DNA of 64,000 nucleotides, taken from assembly GCF_900107105.1 (NCBI RefSeq), contig NZ_FNOT01000002.1, forward strand, positions 248,001 to 312,000, in the 5' to 3' direction. This DNA is from Geodermatophilus africanus. Its GTDB lineage: Bacteria; Actinomycetota; Actinomycetes; Mycobacteriales; Geodermatophilaceae. The translations under genes were made by a program, and so were the position numbers. The number at the start of each line of letters is the position of its first letter. Within the stretch, counting starts at the first letter, position 1. This document shows positions 33,756 through 42,613 of this stretch, in pieces. Under the pieces are notes generated by a model that was given only the letters and a program-made list of their open reading frames with translations, had not been told where the DNA came from and ran no database searches.

Positions 33756-33955
33756 GGCGTCCTGTCTACCGGTCCGGACGGAACGGTCCCCTCAGGCCGC
33801 CGAGGCGTCTGGGGCGGGTGTGACGGGCGGGGCGGGACTGGCTCCGGAACCGGCCGCGGGCACCTGCGGAGGGTCACGACGGTGCGGCCGGGTGCCGAGG
33901 ACGCCCGCCCGCCGTGGGGCCGGACCGCACGCCCCATCGGGACGTGTGGTCGTCG

Positions 33956-34327
33956 TCAGGACCGCAGCGTGCGGCTGGGCAGCTCGCCGAACCGGTCGTG
34001 GTACTGCTGCGCGAAGCGGCTCTGGTGGCAGAAGCCCCACCGCACCGCCACGTCGGTGACCCGCACCCGGGCCGGGTCGCCGCGCAGCAGCTCCGCGTGG
34101 GCGTGGTCGAGCCGGACCCGCCGCAGGTAGGACATCGGTGTCTCGCCGAGCACCTGCTGGAAGGCCGCGTGCAGCGCCCGGACGCTCATGCAGCCGACCC
34201 GGGCCAGCTGCAGCGGCGTCAGCGGCTCGTCGGCGTGGGCCTCCAGGTAGGCCACGACCGGGGCGAGCCGGGGATCGGTGGCGCACTCCCGGCGCGGCTG
34301 CGCGCGGTCGAGGGTGTCGGTGAGCAC
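33956..34327 (-). CDS. AraC-family HTH protein without a ligand domain
   Basis: The 123-residue protein consists only of the double helix-turn-helix (LTPLQLARVGCMSVRALHAA and VTDVAVRWGFCHQSRFAQQY, then FGELPS). Most AraC regulators have about 290 residues with a sensing domain; this is the minimal DNA-binding form. GTG 34327 has the ribosome site GGAGGTCC. It is divergent from the enoyl-CoA hydratase gene, which may be its target. Confidence 0.82.
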   Translation of the reverse strand: MLTDTLDRAQPRRECATDPRLAPVVAYLEAHADEPLTPLQLARVGCMSVRALHAAFQQVLGETPMSYLRRVRLDHAHAELLRGDPARVRVTDVAVRWGFCHQSRFAQQYHDRFGELPSRTLRS

Positions 34328-34554
34328 GGCTGGACCTCCGCCGGTCGCCGGGGTGGTCGGACGCCTACCGACCTGTGGCGCACGCCACGATGGCGCACGG
34401 TACTTCCGCGGCGGCCCGGGCGGAACCTCAAACGGCTCGGTGCCGTCCGGATCCCCGCCGCCGACGGCACCGCCGGCGAGCGGCCGCCGGCCGGCCGCGG
34501 TCGACCGTCGGTCGCCGGTGCCGCCTCGACCGGTCGACTGAGAGGCTGCGGGAC

Positions 34555-35349
34555 ATGGCTGACGCGCAGCGGTACGAGTCCGGACTGGTCGTCGAGGAGC
34601 GCGGGCACGTCCGCGTGCTCACCCTGGACCGGCCCGAGCGCCGCAACGCCCTGTCCAGCGCGCTGCAGGGCGACCTGGTCGAGCAGCTGCTGCGCTGCGG
34701 GGAGGACGGCGACGTCCGCGCGGTCGTCCTCGCCGCCGCCGGGCCGGCCTTCTGCGCCGGGTTCGACCTCGACGAGATCCGCGAGCAGGACCGCCGCGGC
34801 GAGCGCTTCCGCCCGCCCATGGACCGGCCGACCCGCGCGCTGTTCGAGGTGGTCACCGAGGTGCCGGTGCCCGTGGTCGCTGCGATCGCCGGGGCCGCCG
34901 TGGCCGGCGGCTTCGAGCTCGCGCTGGCCTGCGACCTGCGGGTGGCCGCGCCCGGCGTCCGCATGGGGCTGCCCGAGGCGAAGATCGGCATGGGCGCCAA
35001 CTTCGGCTCCGTCGTCCTGCCCAAGCGCATCCCCATGGGCATCGCCCTGGAGCTGCTCTACACCGGCGACTACGTGACCAGCGAGGTCGCCGAGCGCTGG
35101 GGGCTGGTGAACCGGCTGGTGCCGGCGGGCGACGTGCTGCCCACCGCGCTCGGGCTGGCCGAGGCGATCGCCGCCAACGCCCCGCTGTCGGTGCGCCGGA
35201 TGAAGGCGACCGCGGTCAAGGGGCTGGAGCTGCCGCTGTGGCAGGCGCTGCGGCTCGACGTCGGCCCCAACCCGTACCTCTCCGAGGACCGCAGGGAGGG
35301 CATCGCCGCCCAGCGCGAGAAGCGCGCCCCCCGGTGGAGCGGGCGCTGA
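34555..35349 (+). CDS. Enoyl-CoA hydratase/isomerase family protein
   Basis: The 264-residue protein is a crotonase-fold enzyme: LTLDRPERRNAL, oxyanion-hole AGPAFCAGFDLDE and IAGAAVAGGFELALACD, then MGLPEAKIGMGANFGS. The position often holding a catalytic Glu (GLPEAKIG) retains Glu. Substrate unknown. Length and start are typical. It stands alone, opposite the AraC-type gene. Confidence 0.85.
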   Translation: MADAQRYESGLVVEERGHVRVLTLDRPERRNALSSALQGDLVEQLLRCGEDGDVRAVVLAAAGPAFCAGFDLDEIREQDRRGERFRPPMDRPTRALFEVVTEVPVPVVAAIAGAAVAGGFELALACDLRVAAPGVRMGLPEAKIGMGANFGSVVLPKRIPMGIALELLYTGDYVTSEVAERWGLVNRLVPAGDVLPTALGLAEAIAANAPLSVRRMKATAVKGLELPLWQALRLDVGPNPYLSEDRREGIAAQREKRAPRWSGR

Positions 35350-35393
35350 CCCGCTCGGCCTCCACGCGCCCGGAGCCGGACCCGCCCCTCCCC

Positions 35394-35440
35394 GGGAGCT
35401 CGCCCCCCTGTCCCGCACCGTGGGCAGCGGGCGAGCTCCC
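35394..35440. repeat. Dispersed palindrome copy 5 (divergent variant)
   Basis: GGGAGCTCGCCC (35394-35405) and GGGCGAGCTCCC (35429-35440) are perfect 12-base arms. The inner part CCTGTCCC..GTGGGCAG resembles copy 4, but GAGCTCGCC replaces the usual GACCTC. It lies 45 bases after the enoyl-CoA hydratase gene. Confidence 0.55.
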
Positions 35441-35589
35441 GCGAGGAGTGGGACGGCTGGGGCGGGAGGCGCCGCCGGGGCGGTCCGTGCCCCGATCGGT
35501 GCACGCGGCCCGCGCGTGCGCCGCGGCGCGGCCGGTGCGGGGTGGGGAGTCTCTGCGGGACCCCTGACGGCCCACCCCCGGGAGCGACC

Positions 35590-36156
35590 ATGACCTCCAC
35601 CGACCCGGGCACCGGCCCCGTCGGCCCCCAGCCCGACCCGGGCGCGCCCGTCCCGGCTCCGCAGGCCGCCGTCCCGGGTCCCTGGACGCCGCCGCAGCAG
35701 CCCGGCCCGTGGGCACCGCCGCAGCAGCCGGGCGCCGGGGGCCCACAGCCGTCGGGTGGCTGGGCCCCGCAGCCCGGTGCCTGGGCCCCGTCGCAGGGCG
35801 CCGCGCCCGCGCCCGGCGGCGTGCGGCGGTGGCTGCGAGTCGGCGTGCCGGTCGCCGTGGCCGGTGTCGTCGGCCTGGGCACCCTGGGCGGCTGGCTGGG
35901 CCGGGGCGATCCCGCCGTGGGCGACTGCGTGCAGATGGTGGGGGCGACGAGCTTCGACGTCGTCGACTGCGACTCGGCCGAGTCCGAGTACCGCATCGTC
36001 GGCATCGAGGACGAGGAGATGGACCACCCCTCCTTCATGGCCGACCCCGACACCTGCCTGGCCTTCCCCTCGACGGAGGTCGCCCTGTGGATCGGCGGGC
36101 TGGAGACCGAGCCCGGCACCGTCTTCTGCGCCGAGCCGACCGGGGCCGGGCTGTAG
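35590..36156 (+). CDS. Proline-rich single-pass membrane protein with cysteine-rich outer domain
   Basis: The 188-residue protein has a Pro/Gln/Gly-rich cytoplasmic half (repeats of WAPPQQPG type), one membrane span (about residues 84-102) and an outer domain with four cysteines (DCVQM, VVDCD, DTCLAF, VFCAE), probably two disulfides. This resembles the LppU/SCO3897-like actinobacterial envelope proteins. Function unknown. Confidence 0.65.
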   Translation: MTSTDPGTGPVGPQPDPGAPVPAPQAAVPGPWTPPQQPGPWAPPQQPGAGGPQPSGGWAPQPGAWAPSQGAAPAPGGVRRWLRVGVPVAVAGVVGLGTLGGWLGRGDPAVGDCVQMVGATSFDVVDCDSAESEYRIVGIEDEEMDHPSFMADPDTCLAFPSTEVALWIGGLETEPGTVFCAEPTGAGL

Positions 36157-36166
36157 TCCGCCCCGC

Positions 36167-36208
36167 GACCTCCACCCCTGCTCCCCCCCGGAAGCAGGGG
36201 TGGAGGTC
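36167..36208. repeat. Dispersed palindrome copy 6 (best example)
   Basis: GACCTCCACCCCTGCT (36167-36182) and AGCAGGGGTGGAGGTC (36193-36208) are perfect 16-base arms around a 10-base loop. It sits between two convergent genes, as expected for a terminator, but the conserved outer GACCTC/GAGGTC and inner CTGCT/AGCAG in all copies point to a dispersed element rather than independent terminators. Confidence 0.75.
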
Positions 36209-36276
36209 GGCTCGACTCCTGCCCGCACGGGGCGCGTGAGCCGAGCGCCGGGTGCCCCGGCCACCAGGGTTCCGGG

Positions 36277-37167
36277 TCAGGCGGTGCCGAAGCGCTGCTC
36301 CAGCTCCTGCACCTCCGGGAGGCCGATGAGGTCGGTGAACTCCCCGAACGACGGCAGCCCCTCGAGCGAGGGGACGCCGTCGCGGCGGAGCGTCGCCAGC
36401 AGCGAGCGCATCGCCGCCGTCGCGGCCAGCAGCGTGCCGATCGGGTAGATGACCAGCGAGAAGCCCAGCTCGGTCATCCGCTCCAGCGACAGCGGGGGGG
36501 TGCGGCCGCCCTCGGCCCAGTTGAACACCAGCGGGGCCAGCCCCGCCAGCTCCGTGGCCACGCGCTCGATGTCGGCCTCCGACGTCGGCGCCTCCACGAA
36601 CAGCACGTCCGCGCCGGCCTCGGCGTACGTCCGGGCGCGGCTGATCGCGTCGTCCAGGCCGTGCACCGCCACCGCGTCGGTGCGCGCGATGAGCACCAGG
36701 TCGGGGTCGCGCCGGGCGGCAGCGGCGGCGTGCATCTTGCCGGCCATCTCGTCGACGCCGATCAGCGCCTTGCCGCTCATGTGCCCGCACTTCTTGGGCA
36801 TGACCTGGTCCTCGAGCTGGACGCCGGCCACGCCGGCCTGCTCGTAGAGCTGCACGGTGCGGACGACGTTGAGCGCGTTGCCGTACCCGGTGTCGGCGTC
36901 GGCGATGACCGGGACGTCGACCGCCGCGGCGATCCGGCGGGCGTTGTCGACCATCTCGGCGCCGCTGAGCAGCCCGACGTCCGGGCGGCCGATGAGCGAG
37001 GCCGTCGTCCCGAAGCCGGTCATGTAGACGGCGTCGAAGCCGGCCTGCTCCACCAGCCGGGCCGACAGCGCGTCGTAGGCGCCCGGCGCCAGGAGCGGCG
37101 CGGGAGCCGCGAGCAGTTCGCGCAGCCGGGCCCGCGGTGCGCGGCCGCCTCCCAGTAGGTCTCCCAC
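36277..37167 (-). CDS. Isocitrate lyase/PEP mutase family enzyme
   Basis: The 296-residue protein has the family barrel with DADTGYGNALNVVRTV (metal-binding Asp residues) and VQLEDQVMPKKCGHMSGK, whose Cys is the catalytic acid in 2-methylisocitrate-lyase-like members. The length fits the short lyase group (carboxyvinyl-phosphonate mutase, methylisocitrate lyase, oxaloacetate decarboxylase). Substrate unresolved. The NTF2-like gene starts upstream on the same strand, 37 bases apart, forming a two-gene operon divergent from the hydantoinase operon. Confidence 0.83.
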   Translation of the reverse strand: MGDLLGGGRAPRARLRELLAAPAPLLAPGAYDALSARLVEQAGFDAVYMTGFGTTASLIGRPDVGLLSGAEMVDNARRIAAAVDVPVIADADTGYGNALNVVRTVQLYEQAGVAGVQLEDQVMPKKCGHMSGKALIGVDEMAGKMHAAAAARRDPDLVLIARTDAVAVHGLDDAISRARTYAEAGADVLFVEAPTSEADIERVATELAGLAPLVFNWAEGGRTPPLSLERMTELGFSLVIYPIGTLLAATAAMRSLLATLRRDGVPSLEGLPSFGEFTDLIGLPEVQELEQRFGTA

Positions 37168-37204
37168 GTCGGCCTCCTCGTTCGTGTCCAGCCCCGCGGG
37201 ACGG

Positions 37205-37630
37205 TCAGTGCAGGACGTTGACGCCGTCGCTCATGGAGACGAAGACCCGCCGGAACCGCAGCCCCTCGAGGTAGAAGAAGTTGCAGTTCGGAAGCGTGAC
37301 CTCGGTGCCCTCCACGTCGGTCAGCTCGACGGTGAACTGCGAGGCGATCCGGCTGTTCGCCGGGTCCGCCACGTGCGTGAAGTGGATGTGCCGCATGCGC
37401 GGCCGGTAGGTCGCGAACAGGTCCTCGTACATCTGGCGCAGCTCGCTGTCGCGACCGGTGTGCGTCGAGTGGGCCGACTGGATCGTGAGGACGGCGTCCT
37501 CGGTGAAACAGTCGAGCACGCCCTCGAGGTCGTTGTCGTCGACGCAGGAGAAGTAGCGCTCGACCAGGTTCACCAGGTAGCCGTAGGTCGCGACCTGGTC
37601 GGCTGGCCGCGTGAGCGTTGCAGAGACCAT
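37205..37630 (-). CDS. NTF2/SnoaL-like protein
   Basis: The 141-residue protein has an NTF2-like fold: helical start, DNDLEGVLDCFTEDAVLTIQ, GRDSELRQMYEDLFATY and beta strands to the end. Members act as small isomerases, hydratases or binding proteins. ATG 37630 has GAGGACAGG upstream. It is first in the operon with the isocitrate-lyase-family gene and is likely controlled from the TTGCATACAA site. Confidence 0.72.
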   Translation of the reverse strand: MVSATLTRPADQVATYGYLVNLVERYFSCVDDNDLEGVLDCFTEDAVLTIQSAHSTHTGRDSELRQMYEDLFATYRPRMRHIHFTHVADPANSRIASQFTVELTDVEGTEVTLPNCNFFYLEGLRFRRVFVSMSDGVNVLH

Positions 37631-37704
37631 GACCTGTCCTCGTTCCTCGGAGGTCGGCCGGGCGATCCGGCCGGCGTGCCGGTGCAGGACGCCGATGCGG
37701 TCGG

Positions 37705-37714
37705 TTGCATACAA
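37705..37714. promoter_or_regulatory. GntR/FCD operator-like site 1
   Basis: TTGCATACAA lies 75 bases before the NTF2-like start. It differs at one base from the perfect palindrome TTGCATGCAA at 37837-37846. Regulators of the FCD group usually bind short palindromes of this TTGNATNCAA kind, so both are probable sites for the adjacent GntR protein. Confidence 0.6.
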
Positions 37715-37836
37715 TACCGATCGCCGTGTCTCGGCGGCGTGCAGTCTGCACCCGGCGTGACGAGCCTCGCAACCGCGGGGACCGACCCGAGGTCGCCCGG
37801 ACGCCCCCCTTGTGCCCCACCTCGGGCAGCCCTACG

Positions 37837-37846
37837 TTGCATGCAA
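37837..37846. promoter_or_regulatory. GntR/FCD operator-like site 2
   Basis: TTGCATGCAA is a perfect palindrome 20 bases before the GTG start of the GntR/FCD gene. With site 1 it places one operator in front of each arm of the divergent locus, consistent with autoregulation and control of both operons. Confidence 0.65.
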
Positions 37847-37866
37847 TCGTGCGGGAGGTGTGACCT

Positions 37867-38559
37867 GTGACACGAGGCCTGACGTCGGCGGAACGGGCGC
37901 TCGCGACCCTGCGCGACCTGATCATGGGCGGCGAGCTGGCCCCTGGCGCCCGCCTCGGTGAGGTCGAGCTCGCCGAGCGGCTGGGGGTCAGCCGGACGCC
38001 GGTGCGCGAGGCCCTGTCCCGGCTGGCCGCCGAGGGCCTGGTCGAGATCGCGCCCAACCGCGGCGCGCGGGTCGCCACCTGGACCGTGGCCGAGCTCGAG
38101 GGAGTCTTCGACCTGCGGTCGGTCCTCGAGCCGCAGCTGACCGCGCACGCCGTCCCGAACGCCACGGCGGCCGACGTCGACGAGCTGGACGACCTCGCGC
38201 GGCGCATGCACGAGGTCGGCACCCCCGGCCCGAGGCAGGAGCTGGACGCGCTGGTCCCGCTCAACCGTGCCTTCCACGACCGGCTCGTTGCGCTCGCCGC
38301 GCACCCCACGCTGGCCACCGCGCTGGCCGCGGCGATCCACCCGCCGATCGTGCGCCGCAACTTCCTGACCTACGACGAGGCGTCGCTGCGCCGCAGCCTG
38401 GCCCACCACGGCGAGATCGTCGCCGCCCTCCGCGCGGGTGACCCCGAGTGGGCCCGCGCCGTCATGACCTCGCACATCGCCAACGCCCGCGCCGTGATGG
38501 TGCGGGCCGCGCGGGTGCAGACGGCAGACCAGGTCGCCCCACGAGAGGAGTCCGCATGA
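37867..38559 (+). CDS. GntR-family regulator, FCD subgroup
   Basis: The 230-residue protein has a winged helix (RLGEVELAERLGVSRTPVRE) at about 25-75 and an all-helical FCD domain with metal-ligand residues (LNRAFHDRLV, LAHHGEIVAALRAGD, MTSHI). FCD regulators sense carboxylic acids or related metabolites. The stop overlaps the hydantoinase A start by four bases (ATGA), so the regulator heads the catabolic operon. Confidence 0.88.
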   Translation: MTRGLTSAERALATLRDLIMGGELAPGARLGEVELAERLGVSRTPVREALSRLAAEGLVEIAPNRGARVATWTVAELEGVFDLRSVLEPQLTAHAVPNATAADVDELDDLARRMHEVGTPGPRQELDALVPLNRAFHDRLVALAAHPTLATALAAAIHPPIVRRNFLTYDEASLRRSLAHHGEIVAALRAGDPEWARAVMTSHIANARAVMVRAARVQTADQVAPREESA

Positions 38560-40643
38560 GTTACCGGCTCGGTGTCGACGTCGGCGGCACCTTCACCGAC
38601 GTGCTGCTGGTCGACGAGGACAGCGGTGCCACCTGGCGGGCGAAGACCGCCTCGACGCCGGCCGACCAGGCCGTCGGGGTGCTCACCGGGATCGGCCGGG
38701 TCTGCGCCGACGCCGGCATCGACATGAGCGAGGTCGCGCAGGTGCTGCACGGCACCACCGTCGCGACCAACGCGATCCTCGAGGGCAAGGGCGCGACCGT
38801 CGGGCTGGTGACGACGAAGGGCTTCCGGCAGGTGCTGCAGATCGCCCGCTCGTTCGTCCCCGGCGGGCTGGCCGGCTGGATCATCTGGCCCAAGCCCGAG
38901 CCGCTGGCCGACCTGGAGGACACCGTCGAGGTCGACGAGCGGATCGCCAGCGACGGCTCGGTGGTCCGCCCGCTCGACGAGGACGACGTCCGGCGGCAGC
39001 TGGCGCGGCTGGCCGGCCGGGGCGTGCAGGCGCTCGCCGTCTCGCTGATCAACTCCTTCGCCGACCCCGCGCACGAGCGGCGGATCGCCGAGCTCGCCGC
39101 CGAGCTGCTGCCCGGCACCCCGGTGTCGCTCTCCTCCGACGTGCTGCCCGAGCTGCGGGAGTACGAGCGGACGCTCACCACGGTCGCCAACGGCTACGTC
39201 CAGCCGCAGGTGGCGCGCTACGTGCAGCACCTCTCCGACGGGCTCGCGGACGGCGGGGTGACCGGCGAGCTGTCGATCCTGCGCAGCGACGGCGGGCTGC
39301 AGTCGGCCGGCGCCGCGGTCGCCGCGCCGGTCACCATGCTGCTGTCCGGCCCGGCCGGCGGGGTCACCGGCGCCGTCTGGGTCGCCGAGCAGTGCGGCCA
39401 CCGCGACCTGATCACCTTCGACATGGGCGGTACCTCGACCGACGTCGCGCTGGTCCGCGACCTCGACCCGCGGATCGGCCGGGAGACCAAGGTGGGCGAC
39501 CTGTCGGTGCGCGCCTCGAGCGTCGACGTCCGGACCGTCGGTGCCGGCGGCGGCTCGATCGCGCACGTGCCGGAGCTGACGCGGGCGCTGCGCGTCGGCC
39601 CGCAGTCGGCCGGCGCCGACCCGGGGCCGGCCGCGTACGGCAAGGGTGGGGTGGAGCCGACCGTCACCGACGCCAACGTCGTCCTCGGCTACCTGCCCTC
39701 GTCGCTGGCCGGCGGCGAGATCACCCTGGACGTCGAGGCCTCGCGGGCCGCCGTCAGCAAGGTCGCCGAGGCGATGGGGCTGGACTCGCCGGAGGCCGCC
39801 GCGGCCGGGATCGTCGACATCGTCAACGAGAACATGCTCGGCGGGCTGCGGCTGGTCTCGGTGCAGCAGGGCTTCGACCCGCGCGACTTCGCGCTGGTCG
39901 CCTTCGGCGGTGCCGGCCCGCTGCACGCCAACGCCCTCGGGAAGCTGACCGGCGCCTGGCCGGTGATCATCCCGCCGGGGCCCGGCCTGCTCTGCGCGCT
40001 CGGGGACGCGACCACCAGCCGGCGCGACGAGTCGGCCCGGACCGTGCTGCGCCGGTTCGGCCAGCTGACCGGCGCCGAGCTGGAGCAGATCCTGCGCGAG
40101 CTGGCCGACGAGGCCGGCGAGCGGCTGGCCGCCCAGGGGCTGCCCCGGGAGCAGCAGACGGTCGGCTACCAGGTCGACGTCCGGTACCACGGGCAGGGCT
40201 TCGAGATCCCGGTCGCCGTGGACCCGTCGTGGCTCGACGACAGCGGTGGGGGTGGTGCGGGCGGCGAGGGACGTGCGGCGCTCGCCCGGCTCGGCGAGGC
40301 GTTCGACGCCGAGCACGACCGGCTGTTCTCGTTCCTCCTCTCGGTCGACCACGAACTGGTCAACGCCCGCGCCACCGTCACCGGCCCGCGGCCCGACGTC
40401 GCCCCCGTCTCCCTCGAGCCGGGGGACGGCGACCCGGCGGCGGCCGTGGTCACCGAGCACCTGATCCACGTCGGTGGTGCGCGGGTGACCGCCGGGGTCT
40501 ACGACCGGGCGCGGCTGCGGGCCGGAGACGTGGTGCGCGGACCCGCGATCGTCACCGAGATGGACTCCACCACCCTCGTCCTGCCCGGGCACGCGGCCGC
40601 CGTGCACGCCTCGGGCTCGCTGCTCATCACCCCGGAGGCGTGA
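38556..40643 (+). CDS. hyuA: Hydantoinase/oxoprolinase subunit A
   Basis: The 695-residue protein opens with the actin-like ATP site GVDVGGTFTDVLLVDE, followed by HGTTVATNAILEGKGA and FDMGGTSTDVALV. This is the hydantoinase A/oxoprolinase N-terminal family. These subunits activate the amide or carbonyl with ATP (N-methylhydantoinase, 5-oxoprolinase, acetophenone carboxylase). Length is typical. The B subunit follows three bases after the stop. Confidence 0.9.
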   Translation: MSYRLGVDVGGTFTDVLLVDEDSGATWRAKTASTPADQAVGVLTGIGRVCADAGIDMSEVAQVLHGTTVATNAILEGKGATVGLVTTKGFRQVLQIARSFVPGGLAGWIIWPKPEPLADLEDTVEVDERIASDGSVVRPLDEDDVRRQLARLAGRGVQALAVSLINSFADPAHERRIAELAAELLPGTPVSLSSDVLPELREYERTLTTVANGYVQPQVARYVQHLSDGLADGGVTGELSILRSDGGLQSAGAAVAAPVTMLLSGPAGGVTGAVWVAEQCGHRDLITFDMGGTSTDVALVRDLDPRIGRETKVGDLSVRASSVDVRTVGAGGGSIAHVPELTRALRVGPQSAGADPGPAAYGKGGVEPTVTDANVVLGYLPSSLAGGEITLDVEASRAAVSKVAEAMGLDSPEAAAAGIVDIVNENMLGGLRLVSVQQGFDPRDFALVAFGGAGPLHANALGKLTGAWPVIIPPGPGLLCALGDATTSRRDESARTVLRRFGQLTGAELEQILRELADEAGERLAAQGLPREQQTVGYQVDVRYHGQGFEIPVAVDPSWLDDSGGGGAGGEGRAALARLGEAFDAEHDRLFSFLLSVDHELVNARATVTGPRPDVAPVSLEPGDGDPAAAVVTEHLIHVGGARVTAGVYDRARLRAGDVVRGPAIVTEMDSTTLVLPGHAAAVHASGSLLITPEA

Positions 40644-40646
40644 CCC

Positions 40647-42524
40647 ATGGCCCGGATCATCCAGACCGCGACCGGCGGCGTGGAGCGGGTCGACGTCGAC
40701 CCGGTGACCCTCGACCTGATCGAGAACGGGCTGCGCAACGCCCGCTACGAGATGGACGAGGTGCTGTTCCGGACGGCGCTGTCGCCGGGCATCCGCGAGC
40801 AGCACGACGAGTTCCCGCTGATCGGCGACCCCAGCGGCAAGATGGTCGTCGGCCAGTTCGGCCTCTCCATCCCCGACTTCCTCGAGGCCTTCGACGACAC
40901 CGTCGAGGAGGGCGACGTCCTGCTCACCAGTGACCCGTACGCCTGCGGGGCGGCGATCAGCCACGCCAACGACTGGCTGCTGGTCGTGCCGGTCTTCCAC
41001 GAGGGCCGGGTCGTGGGCTGGGCGTCGATGTTCGGGCACATGTCCGACGTGGGCGGCAAGACCCCGTCGTCCATGCCCACCGACGCCCGGACCATCTACG
41101 AGGAGGGCGTGGTCATCCCGCCGTTCAAGCTCTACCGGAGGGGCGAGCTGAACGAGGACGCGCTGCGGATCATCCTCAACCAGGTCCGCATGCCCGACTG
41201 GAACCGCGCCGACCTCAACGGTCTGGTCGCGGCCTGCCGCACCGCCGGGCGCCGGGTGGCGGAGATGTGCCAGCGGTTCGGGACGGCGACCTACCTCTCG
41301 GCACTCGACGCACTGCTGCAGCGCAACCACGACGCCATGAAGGTGCTGCTGCAGATGGTGTTCGAGGAGGGCCGGACGCTCTCCTTCACCGACTACATCT
41401 GCGACGACGGCGTCGGCAACGGCCCCTACGAGCTCAAGCTGTCGCTGACCCGCACCGGCGAGAAGGTGCACCTGGACTTCACCGGCTCCTCGCCGCAGGC
41501 GGCCGGGCCGATCAACTACTACATCAACGAGAACCTGACCCGGATGTTCTTCGGGATCTACATGATCACCGTGGCCGACCCGCAGATCCTGTGGAACGAC
41601 GGGTTCTACCCGCTGGTCGACGTCACCATCCCGGACGGCTCGTACTGGAAGCCGAAGCACCCGGCGGCGCTCAACGGGCGCAACCACGGCATCGGGCGGG
41701 TGTTCGACCTCTTCGGCGGGCTGCTCGGGCAGACCAACCCGGCGCTGCTCAACGCCGCCGGTTTCTCCTCCTCGCCGCACTTCATGTACTCCGGCCACTA
41801 CTCCGCAGGCTCGCGGGAGGGGGAGTGGTTCCAGCTGTACTCGATCGGCTTCGGCGGCATCCCCGGCCGGCCGCTCGGCGACGGCCCCGACGGGCACTCG
41901 CTGTGGCCGAGCTTCGTCAACATCCCCTGCGAGTACCTCGAGTCCTACTACCCGCTGCGGATCGAGACGTGGGAGACCGTCCCCGACACCGGCGGCCCGG
42001 GCCTGCACCGCGGCGGCAACGGGGTCGACGTCGCCTACCTGTTCGAGGAGCCCGGCGAGATCGCGATCCACGACGACCGCTGGCTCACCTACCCGTGGGG
42101 TGTCAACGGCGGGCACCCCGGCGCCCGCGGCCGCAAGTGGATCGACCGCGCCGACGGCACCCGCGAGGTGCTGCCGAGCAAGTGCCACGGGGTGCCGGTG
42201 TCTCGGGGCGACCTCCTGCACTTCGTCACCTGGGGCGGCGGCGGCTGGGGCGACCCGCTGGAGCGCGACCCGGAGCTGGTGGCGCAGGAGGTGCGGCGGG
42301 GGCTGGTCACGACCGCCGGTGCCCAGCGGTACGGCGTCTGCATGACCGAGGACGGCGAGGTGGACGCCGAGGCCACCGCGACGCTGCGCGACCAGGTGCG
42401 CGCCGACCGGCCCGGCGAGCTGCCGGTGTTCGACATGGGCCCGCCGGTCGAGGAGCTGCTGGCCCGCTGCGAGGAGGAGACCGGCCTGCCGGCCCCGAAG
42501 CGGCCGGCGTGGACGTCGGCGTGA
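40647..42524 (+). CDS. hyuB: Hydantoinase/oxoprolinase subunit B
   Basis: The 625-residue protein matches hydantoinase B/oxoprolinase: VDPVTLDLIENGLRNARYEM, EFPLIGDPSGKMVVGQF, GDVLLTSDPY and GHMSDVGGKTP near the N terminus, and GGNGVDVAYLFEEPGE later. At 625 residues it is slightly longer than many B subunits. It should pair with HyuA as an ATP-dependent amidohydrolase or carboxylase. The downstream carbamoylsarcosine-amidase-like gene favours an N-methylhydantoin route, but acetophenone-type carboxylation cannot be excluded. Confidence 0.88.
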   Translation: MARIIQTATGGVERVDVDPVTLDLIENGLRNARYEMDEVLFRTALSPGIREQHDEFPLIGDPSGKMVVGQFGLSIPDFLEAFDDTVEEGDVLLTSDPYACGAAISHANDWLLVVPVFHEGRVVGWASMFGHMSDVGGKTPSSMPTDARTIYEEGVVIPPFKLYRRGELNEDALRIILNQVRMPDWNRADLNGLVAACRTAGRRVAEMCQRFGTATYLSALDALLQRNHDAMKVLLQMVFEEGRTLSFTDYICDDGVGNGPYELKLSLTRTGEKVHLDFTGSSPQAAGPINYYINENLTRMFFGIYMITVADPQILWNDGFYPLVDVTIPDGSYWKPKHPAALNGRNHGIGRVFDLFGGLLGQTNPALLNAAGFSSSPHFMYSGHYSAGSREGEWFQLYSIGFGGIPGRPLGDGPDGHSLWPSFVNIPCEYLESYYPLRIETWETVPDTGGPGLHRGGNGVDVAYLFEEPGEIAIHDDRWLTYPWGVNGGHPGARGRKWIDRADGTREVLPSKCHGVPVSRGDLLHFVTWGGGGWGDPLERDPELVAQEVRRGLVTTAGAQRYGVCMTEDGEVDAEATATLRDQVRADRPGELPVFDMGPPVEELLARCEEETGLPAPKRPAWTSA

Positions 42525-42547
42525 GGTCCGTGGTCCACCCGGTCCCC

Positions 42548-42613
42548 CCGACGATCATGGCGTCATGACCGCACCGGGGACCCGAACCGTGGTCACGGCG
42601 CCATGATCGTCGG
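42548..42613. promoter_or_regulatory. 15-base inverted repeat spanning the start of the isochorismatase gene
   Basis: CCGACGATCATGGCG (42548-42562) and CGCCATGATCGTCGG (42599-42613) are perfect inverted repeats 36 bases apart. The second arm contains the ATG start codon. A transcript read through from hyuB could hide the start codon in this stem. No Shine-Dalgarno sequence is visible. Confidence 0.55.

Noticed and set aside
29415-34130. 1571-residue plus-strand open frame opposite the giant helicase gene
   Set aside because: Low-complexity His/Gly/Arg/Gln-rich translation without any motif; it is the mirror of a high-GC coding strand. The minus-strand frame has clear helicase motifs.
38370-42221. 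1283-residue minus-strand open frame opposite hyuA/hyuB
   Set aside because: Composition is dominated by Val/Asp/Arg/Gln runs typical of antisense reading of GC-rich codons, and no family features are seen.
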